A stretch of 36,003 bases of DNA from Faecalibacter macacae (GTDB taxonomy: Bacteria > Bacteroidota > Bacteroidia > Flavobacteriales > Weeksellaceae), in NCBI RefSeq assembly GCF_003687725.1, contig NZ_RDOJ01000025.1:1-36003 (forward strand), read 5' to 3'. Of the stretch, positions 5,360 through 13,810 are shown one piece after another. The notes beneath the pieces are model-generated. The model ran no database searches and had not been told where the DNA came from. It worked only from the letters and a program-made list of their open reading frames with translations. A program made the translations under genes and the position numbers. The stretch's first letter is position 1. Each line of letters starts with the position of its first letter.

Positions 5360-6424
5360 ATGAATATCGATTTTTCTAATTATAAATTTGTAAGTGGTGA
5401 ACACGAAAACAAAAAAGTGATTTGGATTTTATTTGATTATAAAAAATATTCAATTAATCCTTTACGCAAGATAATTAGTGTTAAATATTCAAGGACCCAG
5501 CAAGCTTGGTATGTTTCAGATCATAACAGAAATCGGCAATCTATTGGAATGGATTTAGTTGAATTTAAGAATGCAAATTATTTAAATCATGATCAACGAA
5601 TTGAATTTGATAGATATATTCAAACTTTAAAGCTAAAATCATATAGTCCTAATACGATAAAAACTTATGCGAACGAATTTATTTCATTTCTTCAGATGTT
5701 TAATCAATACAAACCACAAGATATTACAACGGATTTAATACGTCGTTATTTGGTTTATTGTTCACAAGAATTAGAGTTATCCGAGTTTACAATTAATTCG
5801 CGTATGAATGCAATTAAATTTTATTTTGAACAGGTTTTACATCTTAATCGAATGTTTTTTGATATTCCAAGACCTAAAAAACCTATCATTTTACCTAAAG
5901 TTTTATCAATTAATGAAGTAAGGCAAATAATTAATTTGACCAAGAATTTTAAACATCAAATGATTCTAAAATCGATTTACGGAATGGGCTTACGGGTAAG
6001 TGAGGTGGTAAATCTTAAAATAGAAGATTTGGATAGTGATACAATGTTAGTGCATATAAAAGGAGCCAAGGGAAAAAAGGATCGAATTGTTATTTTACCT
6101 GAAACTTTACTTGAAGAATTACGCGAATATTATTTGGAATATAAACCAAAGGATTATTTGTTTGAGAATCGTTTTGGCAATCAAATGAGTACACGAAGTA
6201 TTCAAGTTATTTTTAAAAAAGGATTAGAATTATCTAAATCTCGTAAAAAAGTAGGTGTGCATAGTTTACGTCATTCTTTTGCGACTCATTTGTTAGAGAA
6301 TGGTACTGATGTTACGCTTATTCAGCAGCTTTTAGGACATAATAGTATTAAAACGACATTAACGTATACACATGTTTCAAAAAAGTCGATTCAGAAAATT
6401 CAATCTCCGTTGGATCGTTTATAG
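5360..6424 (+). CDS. Tyrosine recombinase of the integron-like array
   Basis: A 354-residue tyrosine recombinase with the complete catalytic set: R212 (GMGLRVSE), K237 (GAKGKKDR), H301 and R304 (HSLRHSFATH), H327 (LLGHNS) and nucleophile Y336 (TYTHVS). A SAM-like core-binding domain covers about 78-170. Residues 1-75 are an N-terminal extension with the block KYSRTQQAWYVS, of a type common in Bacteroidota recombinases. R-to-Y spacing is 124 residues, XerD-like (131 in E. coli XerD) and far below IntI1 (166), so the IntI-specific insertion is missing, yet the C-terminus ends SPLDRL much like IntI proteins. It diverges from the cassette array exactly as intI does. The last two codons (Leu and stop) overlap the dinB stop codon on the other strand. 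No LexA-like palindrome was seen upstream. Confidence 0.9.
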   Translation: MNIDFSNYKFVSGEHENKKVIWILFDYKKYSINPLRKIISVKYSRTQQAWYVSDHNRNRQSIGMDLVEFKNANYLNHDQRIEFDRYIQTLKLKSYSPNTIKTYANEFISFLQMFNQYKPQDITTDLIRRYLVYCSQELELSEFTINSRMNAIKFYFEQVLHLNRMFFDIPRPKKPIILPKVLSINEVRQIINLTKNFKHQMILKSIYGMGLRVSEVVNLKIEDLDSDTMLVHIKGAKGKKDRIVILPETLLEELREYYLEYKPKDYLFENRFGNQMSTRSIQVIFKKGLELSKSRKKVGVHSLRHSFATHLLENGTDVTLIQQLLGHNSIKTTLTYTHVSKKSIQKIQSPLDRL

Positions 6425-7501
6425 AATATCTTGCTCAAAATCTAATTCTAATTGTCTTCCTTGTGATGTTTTAAAATCAGTTAAATTAGATACAGAAACA
6501 CCTAATAATCTAACATTTCGACCTGCCTGAAAACATTCTTCCAATAATTCTAAAACTAATTTTCTATAGATTTTTTCATTTGTAATTGGGTAAATGGAAG
6601 ATTTACTTCGGCTGACAATTGTAAAATCTTCAAACTTCATTTTTACAGTTATTGTTCGTCCAAATGTTAAATGATTTTCGCACCATTCCCAAACTTCATC
6701 CGTTTGTGGTGCAATATGAGTTTGCATTTCATGAAATAGAGAAATATCATTTGAAAAAGTGTTTTCAGAACCTACAGATTTTCTAACTCTGTCGGGGTTT
6801 ACTTCACGATGATCTTCACCTCGTGCTATGTTAAAATAGTACGAACCAGATTTACCAAACTCTTTCATCATTTTTTCTAAAGAAAGTTGTTTTAAATCCA
6901 AACCTGTATGTATACCCATATTTGCCATTCGTTCAGCAGTTACTTTTCCAATTCCATGAAACTTTTTTATAGGTAGTTGTTCAATAAACTGTTCGGCCAT
7001 CTTAGGGGTAATGACATAAATTCCATCAGGTTTTTGATAATCTGAAGCTATTTTCGCTAAAAACTTATTGTAAGATACTCCTGCAGAAGCTGTAAGATTT
7101 GTTCGTTCCTTAATTTTTTGTTTAATTTCTAGAGCAATATCAGTTGCAATTGCAATATCAAATTTATTTATAGTAACGTCTAAATATGCCTCGTCCAAAG
7201 ACAAGGGTTCAACCAAATCGGTGTATTCTTTAAAGATTTCACGTATTTGATTTGATACTTCTTTGTACACATCGAAGCGGGGTTTAACAAAAATTAATTT
7301 AGGACATTTTCGTTTTGCAATAACAGAAGGCATAGCCGATTTTACACCATATTTTCTGGCTTCGTAACTTGCAGTTGCAACAACACCACGTTCGGCAGAT
7401 CCGCCAACCGCAATACATTTTCCTCTTAGTTCTGGAAAATCACGTTGTTCAACAGAAGCATAAAAAGCATCCATGTCTATATGTATAATTTTACGAAGCA
7501 T
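6419..7501 (-). CDS. dinB: DNA polymerase IV (Y-family, DinB)
   Basis: A 360-residue Y-family translesion polymerase. Catalytic carboxylates are visible in IDMDAFYASVEQRD (D9) and SLDEAYLDVT (D103, E104). The palm and finger block YNKFLAKIASDYQKPDG follows, then helix-hairpin-helix thumb and little-finger domains. The C-terminus has QLELDF (350-355), which fits the QLxLF sliding-clamp-binding motif, so it should act at stalled forks together with the beta clamp. Length is normal. It converges on the recombinase gene with a 6-bp overlap and no terminator between them, so the two transcripts could be antisense at their ends. The antiporter gene lies 18 bp upstream on the same strand, suggesting cotranscription. 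Confidence 0.95.
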   Translation of the reverse strand: MLRKIIHIDMDAFYASVEQRDFPELRGKCIAVGGSAERGVVATASYEARKYGVKSAMPSVIAKRKCPKLIFVKPRFDVYKEVSNQIREIFKEYTDLVEPLSLDEAYLDVTINKFDIAIATDIALEIKQKIKERTNLTASAGVSYNKFLAKIASDYQKPDGIYVITPKMAEQFIEQLPIKKFHGIGKVTAERMANMGIHTGLDLKQLSLEKMMKEFGKSGSYYFNIARGEDHREVNPDRVRKSVGSENTFSNDISLFHEMQTHIAPQTDEVWEWCENHLTFGRTITVKMKFEDFTIVSRSKSSIYPITNEKIYRKLVLELLEECFQAGRNVRLLGVSVSNLTDFKTSQGRQLELDFEQDIL

Positions 7502-7519
7502 GGATGCAAAATTATTACG

Positions 7520-9814
7520 TTATTTTAAATTATAGTGTTTTATAAATTGTTTCAATTTCTTTTTATCTGCAACAATAGTTAAATAATCTCCAGGTTCTAC
7601 AATAACATCACGATCCGGATTGTAGCTAATTTCTCCATTTCGTTCCAATGAAACAACAATACCCAAACAAGCATCTTTAATCCAACCTATATCTTGATAT
7701 TGAATTTCGGGCACATTGTCCGGAATTACAACTTTATCCATTGTAATGTTGATGTGATCTTTGCTATCTTCTGTTGAAGTAGGTACAGATTCGCCAATGA
7801 TTTTTAAATAATTTTCAAATTTCTGAATCTGTTCATCAGTTCCAATAATTCCAATTTCGTCTAATGGATATAAAACAGATTCACTGTTTGGCATTTGTAT
7901 AATTCGGTCGCCGCGCTTAATGTATGCAATATTGATATGGAATTTCGTACGCCAATTTAATTCGCCCAATGGAACACCAATAAAGTTTGCGTGTTGTGGT
8001 ACTTGCATGTCAGAAATATGTGTATTATCCCATGTATATTGATAGTTTTCTTTTTTAGCTTGAAGCTTTTTTTCTTCAAGAATTTCACGTTCATTCAAAT
8101 TAAAAATAAATCGATTCTGGATGATATCATATACTTTATTAAAATGTTTTGATAAGAAATAAAGAATACCTAATAATAATACAATTGGAATAATTACTGC
8201 GATTTTACTTGAGAAAAATTGGTAATAAATAAAGATAATTAAACCTAAAATAAATATTAATCTTAAAGTGAAAATCCCGATAATTGGCGCACGATTAAAT
8301 TTAGATTCGTGCCAGAATTGTGAGACTAATGTTTTAGAGACTTTGTTACCTACTAATGCCCAAAGGAAAGGTGCAGAAATAGTTAATGTGATAATCATAG
8401 TAATGAAATTAGCTTGAAAAAAACTTACATTATCATACAATAACATCAATAGATAATTTTTTGTAAAAGCTGTAATAGCAACAATAATAATCGTATTTAA
8501 AGCTAAATTTTTAATTGTTTTTTCGATGATGATTTTCCACTGATTTTCATCTTTGATGTGTTGTGTATCTGATGAATATCTGTCAATTGTCTGAAGGAAT
8601 TTTTCTGGCAGATTTTTATTTAAAAATTGATAAACAGGTTCGGAAGATTTAATTAAATATGGAGTTGTAAATGTTGTAATAGCAGATACACCAACGGCAA
8701 CTGGGAAAAGGAAATCACTAGTTACACCTAATGATAATCCTAAGCCTGCAACGATAAATGCAAATTCGCCAATTTGTGCCATACTCATTCCAACTTGTAC
8801 TGATTGTTTTAAAGGTTGTCCCGATAATAAAGCACCAAGCGAGGTAAAGAGTAGTTTTCCGAAAATCGTTAAAAATGTAACAATTAAAATAGCCCATTTA
8901 TGTTCCATCATCGAAGCTGGATCGATCATCATACCGATAGATACAAAAAAAATTGTAGCAAATAGTGTTTTTACAGATTGTAAAGTATGTTCAATTTTTT
9001 CAGCATAAACCGTTTCTGCTAAAATAGATCCCATTACAAAAGCTCCTAATTCTATAGAAAAACCAACACTATCAGCTATATAAACCATACCTAAACATAA
9101 TCCGATAGAAAGTATTAGTAAGGTTTCTTCGTCTAAATATTTTTTGATTGAACGTAAAAAAGATGGAATAATGAAAATTCCGCCCAAGAACCATACAGCT
9201 AAAAAGAATCCAAGCTTTACTAAAGAACTTAGCATTTGACCACCGTCAAATTGTTGGCTAACTGCCATTGTAGATAACATTACCATTAATAAAATAACAA
9301 CAATATCTTCTACAATTAAGATTCCGAAGACGACGTTAGCAAACTTTTTTCGTTTCAAACCTAACTCGTCAAACGCTCTAATAATAATGGTTGTAGATGA
9401 ACTGGCTAATAATCCACCAAGAAAAATACTATCCATAGTTTTCCAACCCATCCATTGTCCTACAAAGTAACCAAGAGTTACAATACAAGCAATCTCGACG
9501 AGGGCTGTAATGGATGCACTTCCACCAACATTGAGTAATTTTTTGAAACTGAATTCTAATCCTAAACTAAATAATAGGAAAATAACACCAATTTTTGCCC
9601 ATATTTCAACGTTATGCTCATCGGCAACATTAGGGATGTATTGAAAGTGCGGACCAACTAAAAATCCTGCGATAATATAACCCAACACTAATGGCTGGTT
9701 AATTCTTTTAAAAATTAAAGTGGTAATTGCTCCTACACCTAAAATTAGGCCTAAATCGACGATCAGTTTTGGCAAGTGTTCTTCCATAAATGTATTGGTT
9801 GGATATTTTGTCAC
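7520..9814 (-). CDS. CPA2 family monovalent cation/proton antiporter
   Basis: A 764-residue inner-membrane antiporter. Residues about 10-390 form the Na+/H+ exchanger domain with some 12 membrane helices (INQPLVLGYIIAGFLVGP, VIFLLFSLGLEFS, FGILIVEDIVVILL). A second hydrophobic block (about 430-560) follows, then two cytoplasmic TrkA-C (RCK_C) domains near 605-680 and 690-764. No TrkA-N Rossmann domain is present, unlike KefB/KefC. It likely exchanges K+ or Na+ for H+ and contributes to pH and salt balance; the ion cannot be told from sequence. ATG 9787 (MEEHLPK) is a possible alternative start that would better match the family's usual beginning (MxHLPxLI). Confidence 0.88.
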   Translation of the reverse strand: MTKYPTNTFMEEHLPKLIVDLGLILGVGAITTLIFKRINQPLVLGYIIAGFLVGPHFQYIPNVADEHNVEIWAKIGVIFLLFSLGLEFSFKKLLNVGGSASITALVEIACIVTLGYFVGQWMGWKTMDSIFLGGLLASSSTTIIIRAFDELGLKRKKFANVVFGILIVEDIVVILLMVMLSTMAVSQQFDGGQMLSSLVKLGFFLAVWFLGGIFIIPSFLRSIKKYLDEETLLILSIGLCLGMVYIADSVGFSIELGAFVMGSILAETVYAEKIEHTLQSVKTLFATIFFVSIGMMIDPASMMEHKWAILIVTFLTIFGKLLFTSLGALLSGQPLKQSVQVGMSMAQIGEFAFIVAGLGLSLGVTSDFLFPVAVGVSAITTFTTPYLIKSSEPVYQFLNKNLPEKFLQTIDRYSSDTQHIKDENQWKIIIEKTIKNLALNTIIIVAITAFTKNYLLMLLYDNVSFFQANFITMIITLTISAPFLWALVGNKVSKTLVSQFWHESKFNRAPIIGIFTLRLIFILGLIIFIYYQFFSSKIAVIIPIVLLLGILYFLSKHFNKVYDIIQNRFIFNLNEREILEEKKLQAKKENYQYTWDNTHISDMQVPQHANFIGVPLGELNWRTKFHINIAYIKRGDRIIQMPNSESVLYPLDEIGIIGTDEQIQKFENYLKIIGESVPTSTEDSKDHINITMDKVVIPDNVPEIQYQDIGWIKDACLGIVVSLERNGEISYNPDRDVIVEPGDYLTIVADKKKLKQFIKHYNLK

Positions 9815-9856
9815 TAAAATAAGAATTATTCTTTTGACAAATGGTATGTTGTAGGT

Positions 9857-9889
9857 ACAAAAAAAACGTTGAATTATAGTTCAACGCTT
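9857..9889 (-). terminator. Intrinsic terminator of the methyltransferase gene
   Basis: Read on the minus strand, CGTTGAA (9886-9880) pairs with TTCAACG (9873-9867) and is followed by a run of eight T (9866-9859). The hairpin almost touches the stop codon at 9888-9890. Confidence 0.75.
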
Positions 9890-10595
9890 AATTTATAGTG
9901 ATTTTAGCTAAATAAGAATCTTCTTCTTTTACAATTCGTTTACATTGTAGTCCGTGATGCTCACATGCATTTTTTAAAGTATCAAAATCTAAGTACAACC
10001 AATCAATTGATTCGTCTTGCATTCCTTTATAATGAACAATAAAATCTACTTCTCCGTAATAATTTCTATCACCCGGAATCCATTTTCCACCGTCATCGTC
10101 ATCATCAAACATATATAAAATATCAGTACCATCAATTAAAATCTGTCCAGTGGGAGTTAATAATGATATTAATTTTTCTAAATACGCTCCGATAACTAAT
10201 AAGTTTTGGAAAATTCCAGTTCCATTCATTAAGATTAAAATGGTGTCGTATTTTTCTTCAGTTGGTAAATCTAATAAATTGATAGCCTCAGCATTTTTAA
10301 CACCTCTTAATTTACAAGCTTCTATAGCTTTTGGTGATACATCAATTGCCTTTACATCAATTCCTTTTTCTTGTAAATATAGTGTATGAGAACCAGCCCC
10401 TGCGCCAACATCTAAAGTTTTTCCTTTTGCTAATGATAATGCTCTTTGTTCAAAAGTTGGCATTTCATCAAAATCTCTGAATAAATAATCAATAGGCATA
10501 ACATCTAATTCAGAAATAGATGTCTCTGTATATAAATTTTCAGGATTGTTTTCAGTTTGGTAATCCAGAATTGCTTGTCCAAATAAGTCTTTCAT
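9888..10595 (-). CDS. Class I SAM-dependent methyltransferase
   Basis: A 235-residue soluble methyltransferase. Motif I is LDVGAGAGSH (61-70), the acidic residue of motif II is D85 (AIDVSP), and a motif IV-like stretch lies near ILILMNGTG (120-127). The substrate cannot be inferred. Proteins of this form in Bacteroidota are usually annotated only as class I SAM-dependent methyltransferases. The gene stands alone: a terminator lies directly downstream and the divergent tetR operon lies upstream. A DDDDDGG-type acidic loop (about 164-170) is unusual but not diagnostic. Confidence 0.85.
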   Translation of the reverse strand: MKDLFGQAILDYQTENNPENLYTETSISELDVMPIDYLFRDFDEMPTFEQRALSLAKGKTLDVGAGAGSHTLYLQEKGIDVKAIDVSPKAIEACKLRGVKNAEAINLLDLPTEEKYDTILILMNGTGIFQNLLVIGAYLEKLISLLTPTGQILIDGTDILYMFDDDDDGGKWIPGDRNYYGEVDFIVHYKGMQDESIDWLYLDFDTLKNACEHHGLQCKRIVKEEDSYLAKITIN

Positions 10596-10707
10596 TTTAC
10601 AAAAATACTATTTATTCTTGATGATGTAATTGATAATTTATAGCATAAGTTTAATCGTTTTTTTATCAGTAGAATATGTTGTTTAATGAAATCTATTTGT
10701 TAAAATT

Positions 10708-10749
10708 CTTTTGACAATTTTGTCAAAAGGGAAAAGATTAATACTTTTG
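10708..10749 (+). promoter_or_regulatory. Autoregulated promoter and operator of the tetR-efflux operon
   Basis: A perfect 9-bp inverted repeat with 4-bp spacer, CTTTTGACA-ATTT-TGTCAAAAG (10708-10729), overlaps the -33 element TTTG (10719-10722). After a 19-bp spacer comes TACTTTTG (10742-10749), a consensus -7 box. A further half-site, TTTGTCAAA, lies at about 10759-10767 near the expected transcript start. The layout predicts repression by the downstream TetR protein. Confidence 0.7.
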
Positions 10750-10782
10750 TTTAACATTTTTGTCAAATTAAAAAATGTGCGT

Positions 10783-11367
10783 GTGGAAAAGAAAGATCAA
10801 ACAGAATATATCATAAAAGAAACGGCTAAGAATTTATTCTTTAAAGAAGGTAAATTTAATGCTACGACACAAGAAATTGCAGATGCAGCAGGAGTTAATC
10901 GTACGTTGATTAATTACTACTTCAGATCTCGCAATAATCTATTTAATATTGTTTTTGAGGAAGCTAAGAGAATGGAGGTTGCAAAAACTAATTCTATTAT
11001 GTTTTCTGAGGATGATTTTAAAACTAAGATTTCGCATTTTATTGATCATAGTATTCAAATGAATTTTGAGTATCCTTATTTAGAAACCTATCTAGTTTCG
11101 CAAATTAATCAAGGTACAAATTTTAGAAGAGAATATGTAGATGATCATGCAAAAGCTTTTTATGCGAATGTAGAGCAAGCGATGGAACAAGGTTTGATAG
11201 AAAGAATGGAACCAGTACAGTTTTTGCTAAATATGATATCATTAATCAATTTTCCAATGGCGATACGACCTTTGTTACAATTGAATTTAAAGATATCTGA
11301 TACAGAATATAAACGTATTCTGAAAGAGAGAAAGGAAATCATTATTCAAACATTATTTAAAAAATAA
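10783..11367 (+). CDS. TetR family transcriptional regulator
   Basis: A 194-residue repressor. The N-terminal HTH (about residues 28-47: TTQEIADAAGVNRTLINYYF) is a textbook TetR_N domain; the C-terminal ligand domain is helical and divergent. GTG 10783 (VEKKDQTEYII) is chosen as start because the longer frame back to 10711 would run through the promoter and operator and adds a non-family leader. It lies 14 bp before the TolC gene, so repressor and pump are probably one transcript and self-limiting. The inducing ligand is unknown; such repressors usually sense pump substrates. Confidence 0.88.
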   Translation: MEKKDQTEYIIKETAKNLFFKEGKFNATTQEIADAAGVNRTLINYYFRSRNNLFNIVFEEAKRMEVAKTNSIMFSEDDFKTKISHFIDHSIQMNFEYPYLETYLVSQINQGTNFRREYVDDHAKAFYANVEQAMEQGLIERMEPVQFLLNMISLINFPMAIRPLLQLNLKISDTEYKRILKERKEIIIQTLFKK

Positions 11368-11381
11368 ATCTAAAAAATTAT

Positions 11382-12713
11382 ATGAAAATTACCAATATAT
11401 CCACAAGATTAAGATGGATAGGTGTTGCAATTCTCTTTGCATTTTTTCAGACAGTTTCTGCTCAACAAACTTTAACGTTGAAGGAAGCAATAGATTTTGC
11501 TTTAAAAAATAAAGCGGAAGCTTTAAAAGCAAAAAATGAAATTAAGCGAGGAGATTTACAAATCAAGGAAGCAAAATCTGGAGCGTTACCACAAATTTCT
11601 GCATCTGGTGCATTGCAATACAATGCAATTATTCAGGAGTCTGCATTACAAATGAATGATGAATTAATGGTAATCCGTATGGGGCAACCGTGGAATACTA
11701 ATGCGACTGTATCTGTTTATCAAGCCTTATTTGATCAACGTGTTTTTACTGGGTTGAAAGCTGCAAAATCAACTCGTGAATTTTATCAAATTAATGCACA
11801 ATTAACAGACGAACAAATTATCGAGCGTGTATCTACTGCATATTATCAAGTTTTTGTAACGGAACAAAAATTACAAAATATTGATGCATCTTATGATAAT
11901 ACAAATAAGATAAAAAAGATTATCCAAAGTTTATACGATAATGGATTAGCTAAAGAAATTGATTTAGATCGTACAAAAGTTGGTTTAGTTAATATTCAAT
12001 CTGCTCGTCAACAAATTGTAAACTCTGTTGCTTTACAAGAAAATGCATTGAAGTTTTACATGGGAATGCCAATTGAGACTGAAATTGAATTAGTTGGTGA
12101 AGATGTAACAATCAATGAATATCTATTAGAAGAAAAATTTGATTATACTAAACGTACAGAAGTTGCTGCTGTTCTTAAACAAAAAGAATTATTAGGATAT
12201 AATCTTGAAGCTACTAAAGCATTATTATACCCAACAGTTGGTTTAGCTGCTAATTATGGTATCAATGGATTTGGTCAAAATTTCCCAATTCATAATTCTA
12301 CTTATTGGTCTGATGTAGCAAATTTTGCATTACAAGTTAAAGTGCCAATTTTTACAGGAGGTGCTACAAAATCGAAAATAGCGCAAGCGCAATTAGATAT
12401 TGATGCATTAGATATTGATATTAAAGACATGATTTTAGGTTTAGATTTAGAATATCATAATGCAAAAACTCAGATCGAGAATTTAGTTGTGAATTTAGCA
12501 AACCAAAAAGAAAATGTTGCTTTAGCTAAAAAAGTATTTGATAATACACAAGCTAACTACCAACATGGATTAGCTTCTTTAACAGAGGTTTTAGATTCTG
12601 AACAAGCATATACAGAAGCTAAAAATAATTACTCTAATGTATTATTAGAGTACAAAGTTGCTGAAGTTGCCTTACTTAAGGCAAGAGGCGAATTAAATAC
12701 TATTTTACAATAA
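11382..12713 (+). CDS. TolC family outer membrane efflux protein
   Basis: A 443-residue outer-membrane channel subunit. A signal peptide covers residues 1 to about 27 (hydrophobic WIGVAILFAFF, then TVSAQ). Two OEP repeats follow with long helices and the typical start LTLKEAIDFALKNKAEALKA (31-50). The family forms a trimeric channel that spans the periplasm and outer membrane and docks to an RND pump. It is the first structural gene after tetR, followed 20 bp later by the adaptor gene. Outer-membrane protein first, then adaptor and pump, is the common order in Flavobacteriia. Confidence 0.92.
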   Translation: MKITNISTRLRWIGVAILFAFFQTVSAQQTLTLKEAIDFALKNKAEALKAKNEIKRGDLQIKEAKSGALPQISASGALQYNAIIQESALQMNDELMVIRMGQPWNTNATVSVYQALFDQRVFTGLKAAKSTREFYQINAQLTDEQIIERVSTAYYQVFVTEQKLQNIDASYDNTNKIKKIIQSLYDNGLAKEIDLDRTKVGLVNIQSARQQIVNSVALQENALKFYMGMPIETEIELVGEDVTINEYLLEEKFDYTKRTEVAAVLKQKELLGYNLEATKALLYPTVGLAANYGINGFGQNFPIHNSTYWSDVANFALQVKVPIFTGGATKSKIAQAQLDIDALDIDIKDMILGLDLEYHNAKTQIENLVVNLANQKENVALAKKVFDNTQANYQHGLASLTEVLDSEQAYTEAKNNYSNVLLEYKVAEVALLKARGELNTILQ

Positions 12714-12733
12714 CACCATCGAATTTATATAAA

Positions 12734-13804
12734 ATGAAATTAGTTAAAACTTTACTTTGGGTAGTAGCAGCTGTCGCACTTTTAGGTGGTGGTGCTTATA
12801 TCTTAAAAAATAATAAAGCAAAACAAGAACAAGAAGTTAAAATTGTAGCTTCTAAAATAGAAGAAATTGTAGTTAATACAGCAAAATTAGAGTATAAAGA
12901 TTTATCTGCTGATTTTACTGTTAATGGTAATTTCGAACCAATTCAGGAAATGACTTTTCCATCAGAAATGTCTGGTAGAATTGTAAATGTTTTAGTAAAT
13001 GAAGGTGATTATGTACGTGTTGGACAAACTTTAGCAACAATTAAAAAAGATGCTATTGAAATTGATATGACACAAGCACAAAACAATTTACAAAATGCAA
13101 TTATTGATAACCAACGTTACGAAAATGCATTTAAAACAGGAGGTGTTACTAAACAACAAGTAGATAACTCTCGTTTACAATTAAAGAATGCTCGTGCAGC
13201 TGTAGAGGCTCAGGGTGTTCGTGTTCGTGATACAAATGTAAAAGCTACAATTGCTGGTGTTGTAAACAAACGTCACATCGAACCAGGATCTGTAGTTTCG
13301 GCAGGAACACAGATGTTTGATATTGTTAACGTTTCTCGTTTAAAATTAAAAGTTGCAGTTAACGAATCAGAAATTGTAAACTTAAGAGTAGGTCAAAATG
13401 TAAAAGTTACCGCTTCTGTATTACCAGAAGATGCTTTTGTTGGACGTATTACTTTTATCGCTCCTAAAGCAGATGCTTCTTTAAATTTTCCAGTAGAAAT
13501 CGAAGTTTCTAATAATAATAAATTAAAGGCAGGTATGTTTGGTACTGCTGTTTTCTCTTCATCGGATGATGCTACTGCTACAAAAGCTATTGCAGTAATT
13601 CCTTCAGCTGCCTTTGTAAATGGTGTTTCTTCTAATACAGTTTTTGCAGTAGAAAATGGAGTTGCCAAATTAACGAAAGTTGTTTCTGGTAGAGTTATCG
13701 GTAATTATGTTGAAATTTTATCAGGATTAAAAGTTGGTGCTGAAGTTGTAACTTCTGGTCAAATCAATTTATCTGACGGAGAAAAAGTAAAAGTCGTAAA
13801 ATAA
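12734..13804 (+). CDS. RND efflux periplasmic adaptor (membrane fusion protein)
   Basis: A 356-residue HlyD/AcrA-type adaptor. An N-terminal hydrophobic segment (6-24) anchors or exports it; there is no lipobox Cys. The lipoyl-like half-motif GRIVNVLVNEGDYVRVGQTL lies near 80-99, followed by a short alpha-hairpin (about 105-165), the second lipoyl half, a beta-barrel domain and a membrane-proximal domain. The short hairpin is usual for Bacteroidota adaptors. It bridges the TolC-like channel and the RND pump. Its stop codon is 6 bp ahead of the pump gene, which supports translational coupling. Confidence 0.92.
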   Translation: MKLVKTLLWVVAAVALLGGGAYILKNNKAKQEQEVKIVASKIEEIVVNTAKLEYKDLSADFTVNGNFEPIQEMTFPSEMSGRIVNVLVNEGDYVRVGQTLATIKKDAIEIDMTQAQNNLQNAIIDNQRYENAFKTGGVTKQQVDNSRLQLKNARAAVEAQGVRVRDTNVKATIAGVVNKRHIEPGSVVSAGTQMFDIVNVSRLKLKVAVNESEIVNLRVGQNVKVTASVLPEDAFVGRITFIAPKADASLNFPVEIEVSNNNKLKAGMFGTAVFSSSDDATATKAIAVIPSAAFVNGVSSNTVFAVENGVAKLTKVVSGRVIGNYVEILSGLKVGAEVVTSGQINLSDGEKVKVVK

Positions 13805-13810
13805 TAACGA

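Noticed and set aside
10711-10782. Longer tetR reading frame
   Set aside because: It covers the operator, the -33 and the -7 boxes; the GTG at 10783 begins a normal TetR protein.
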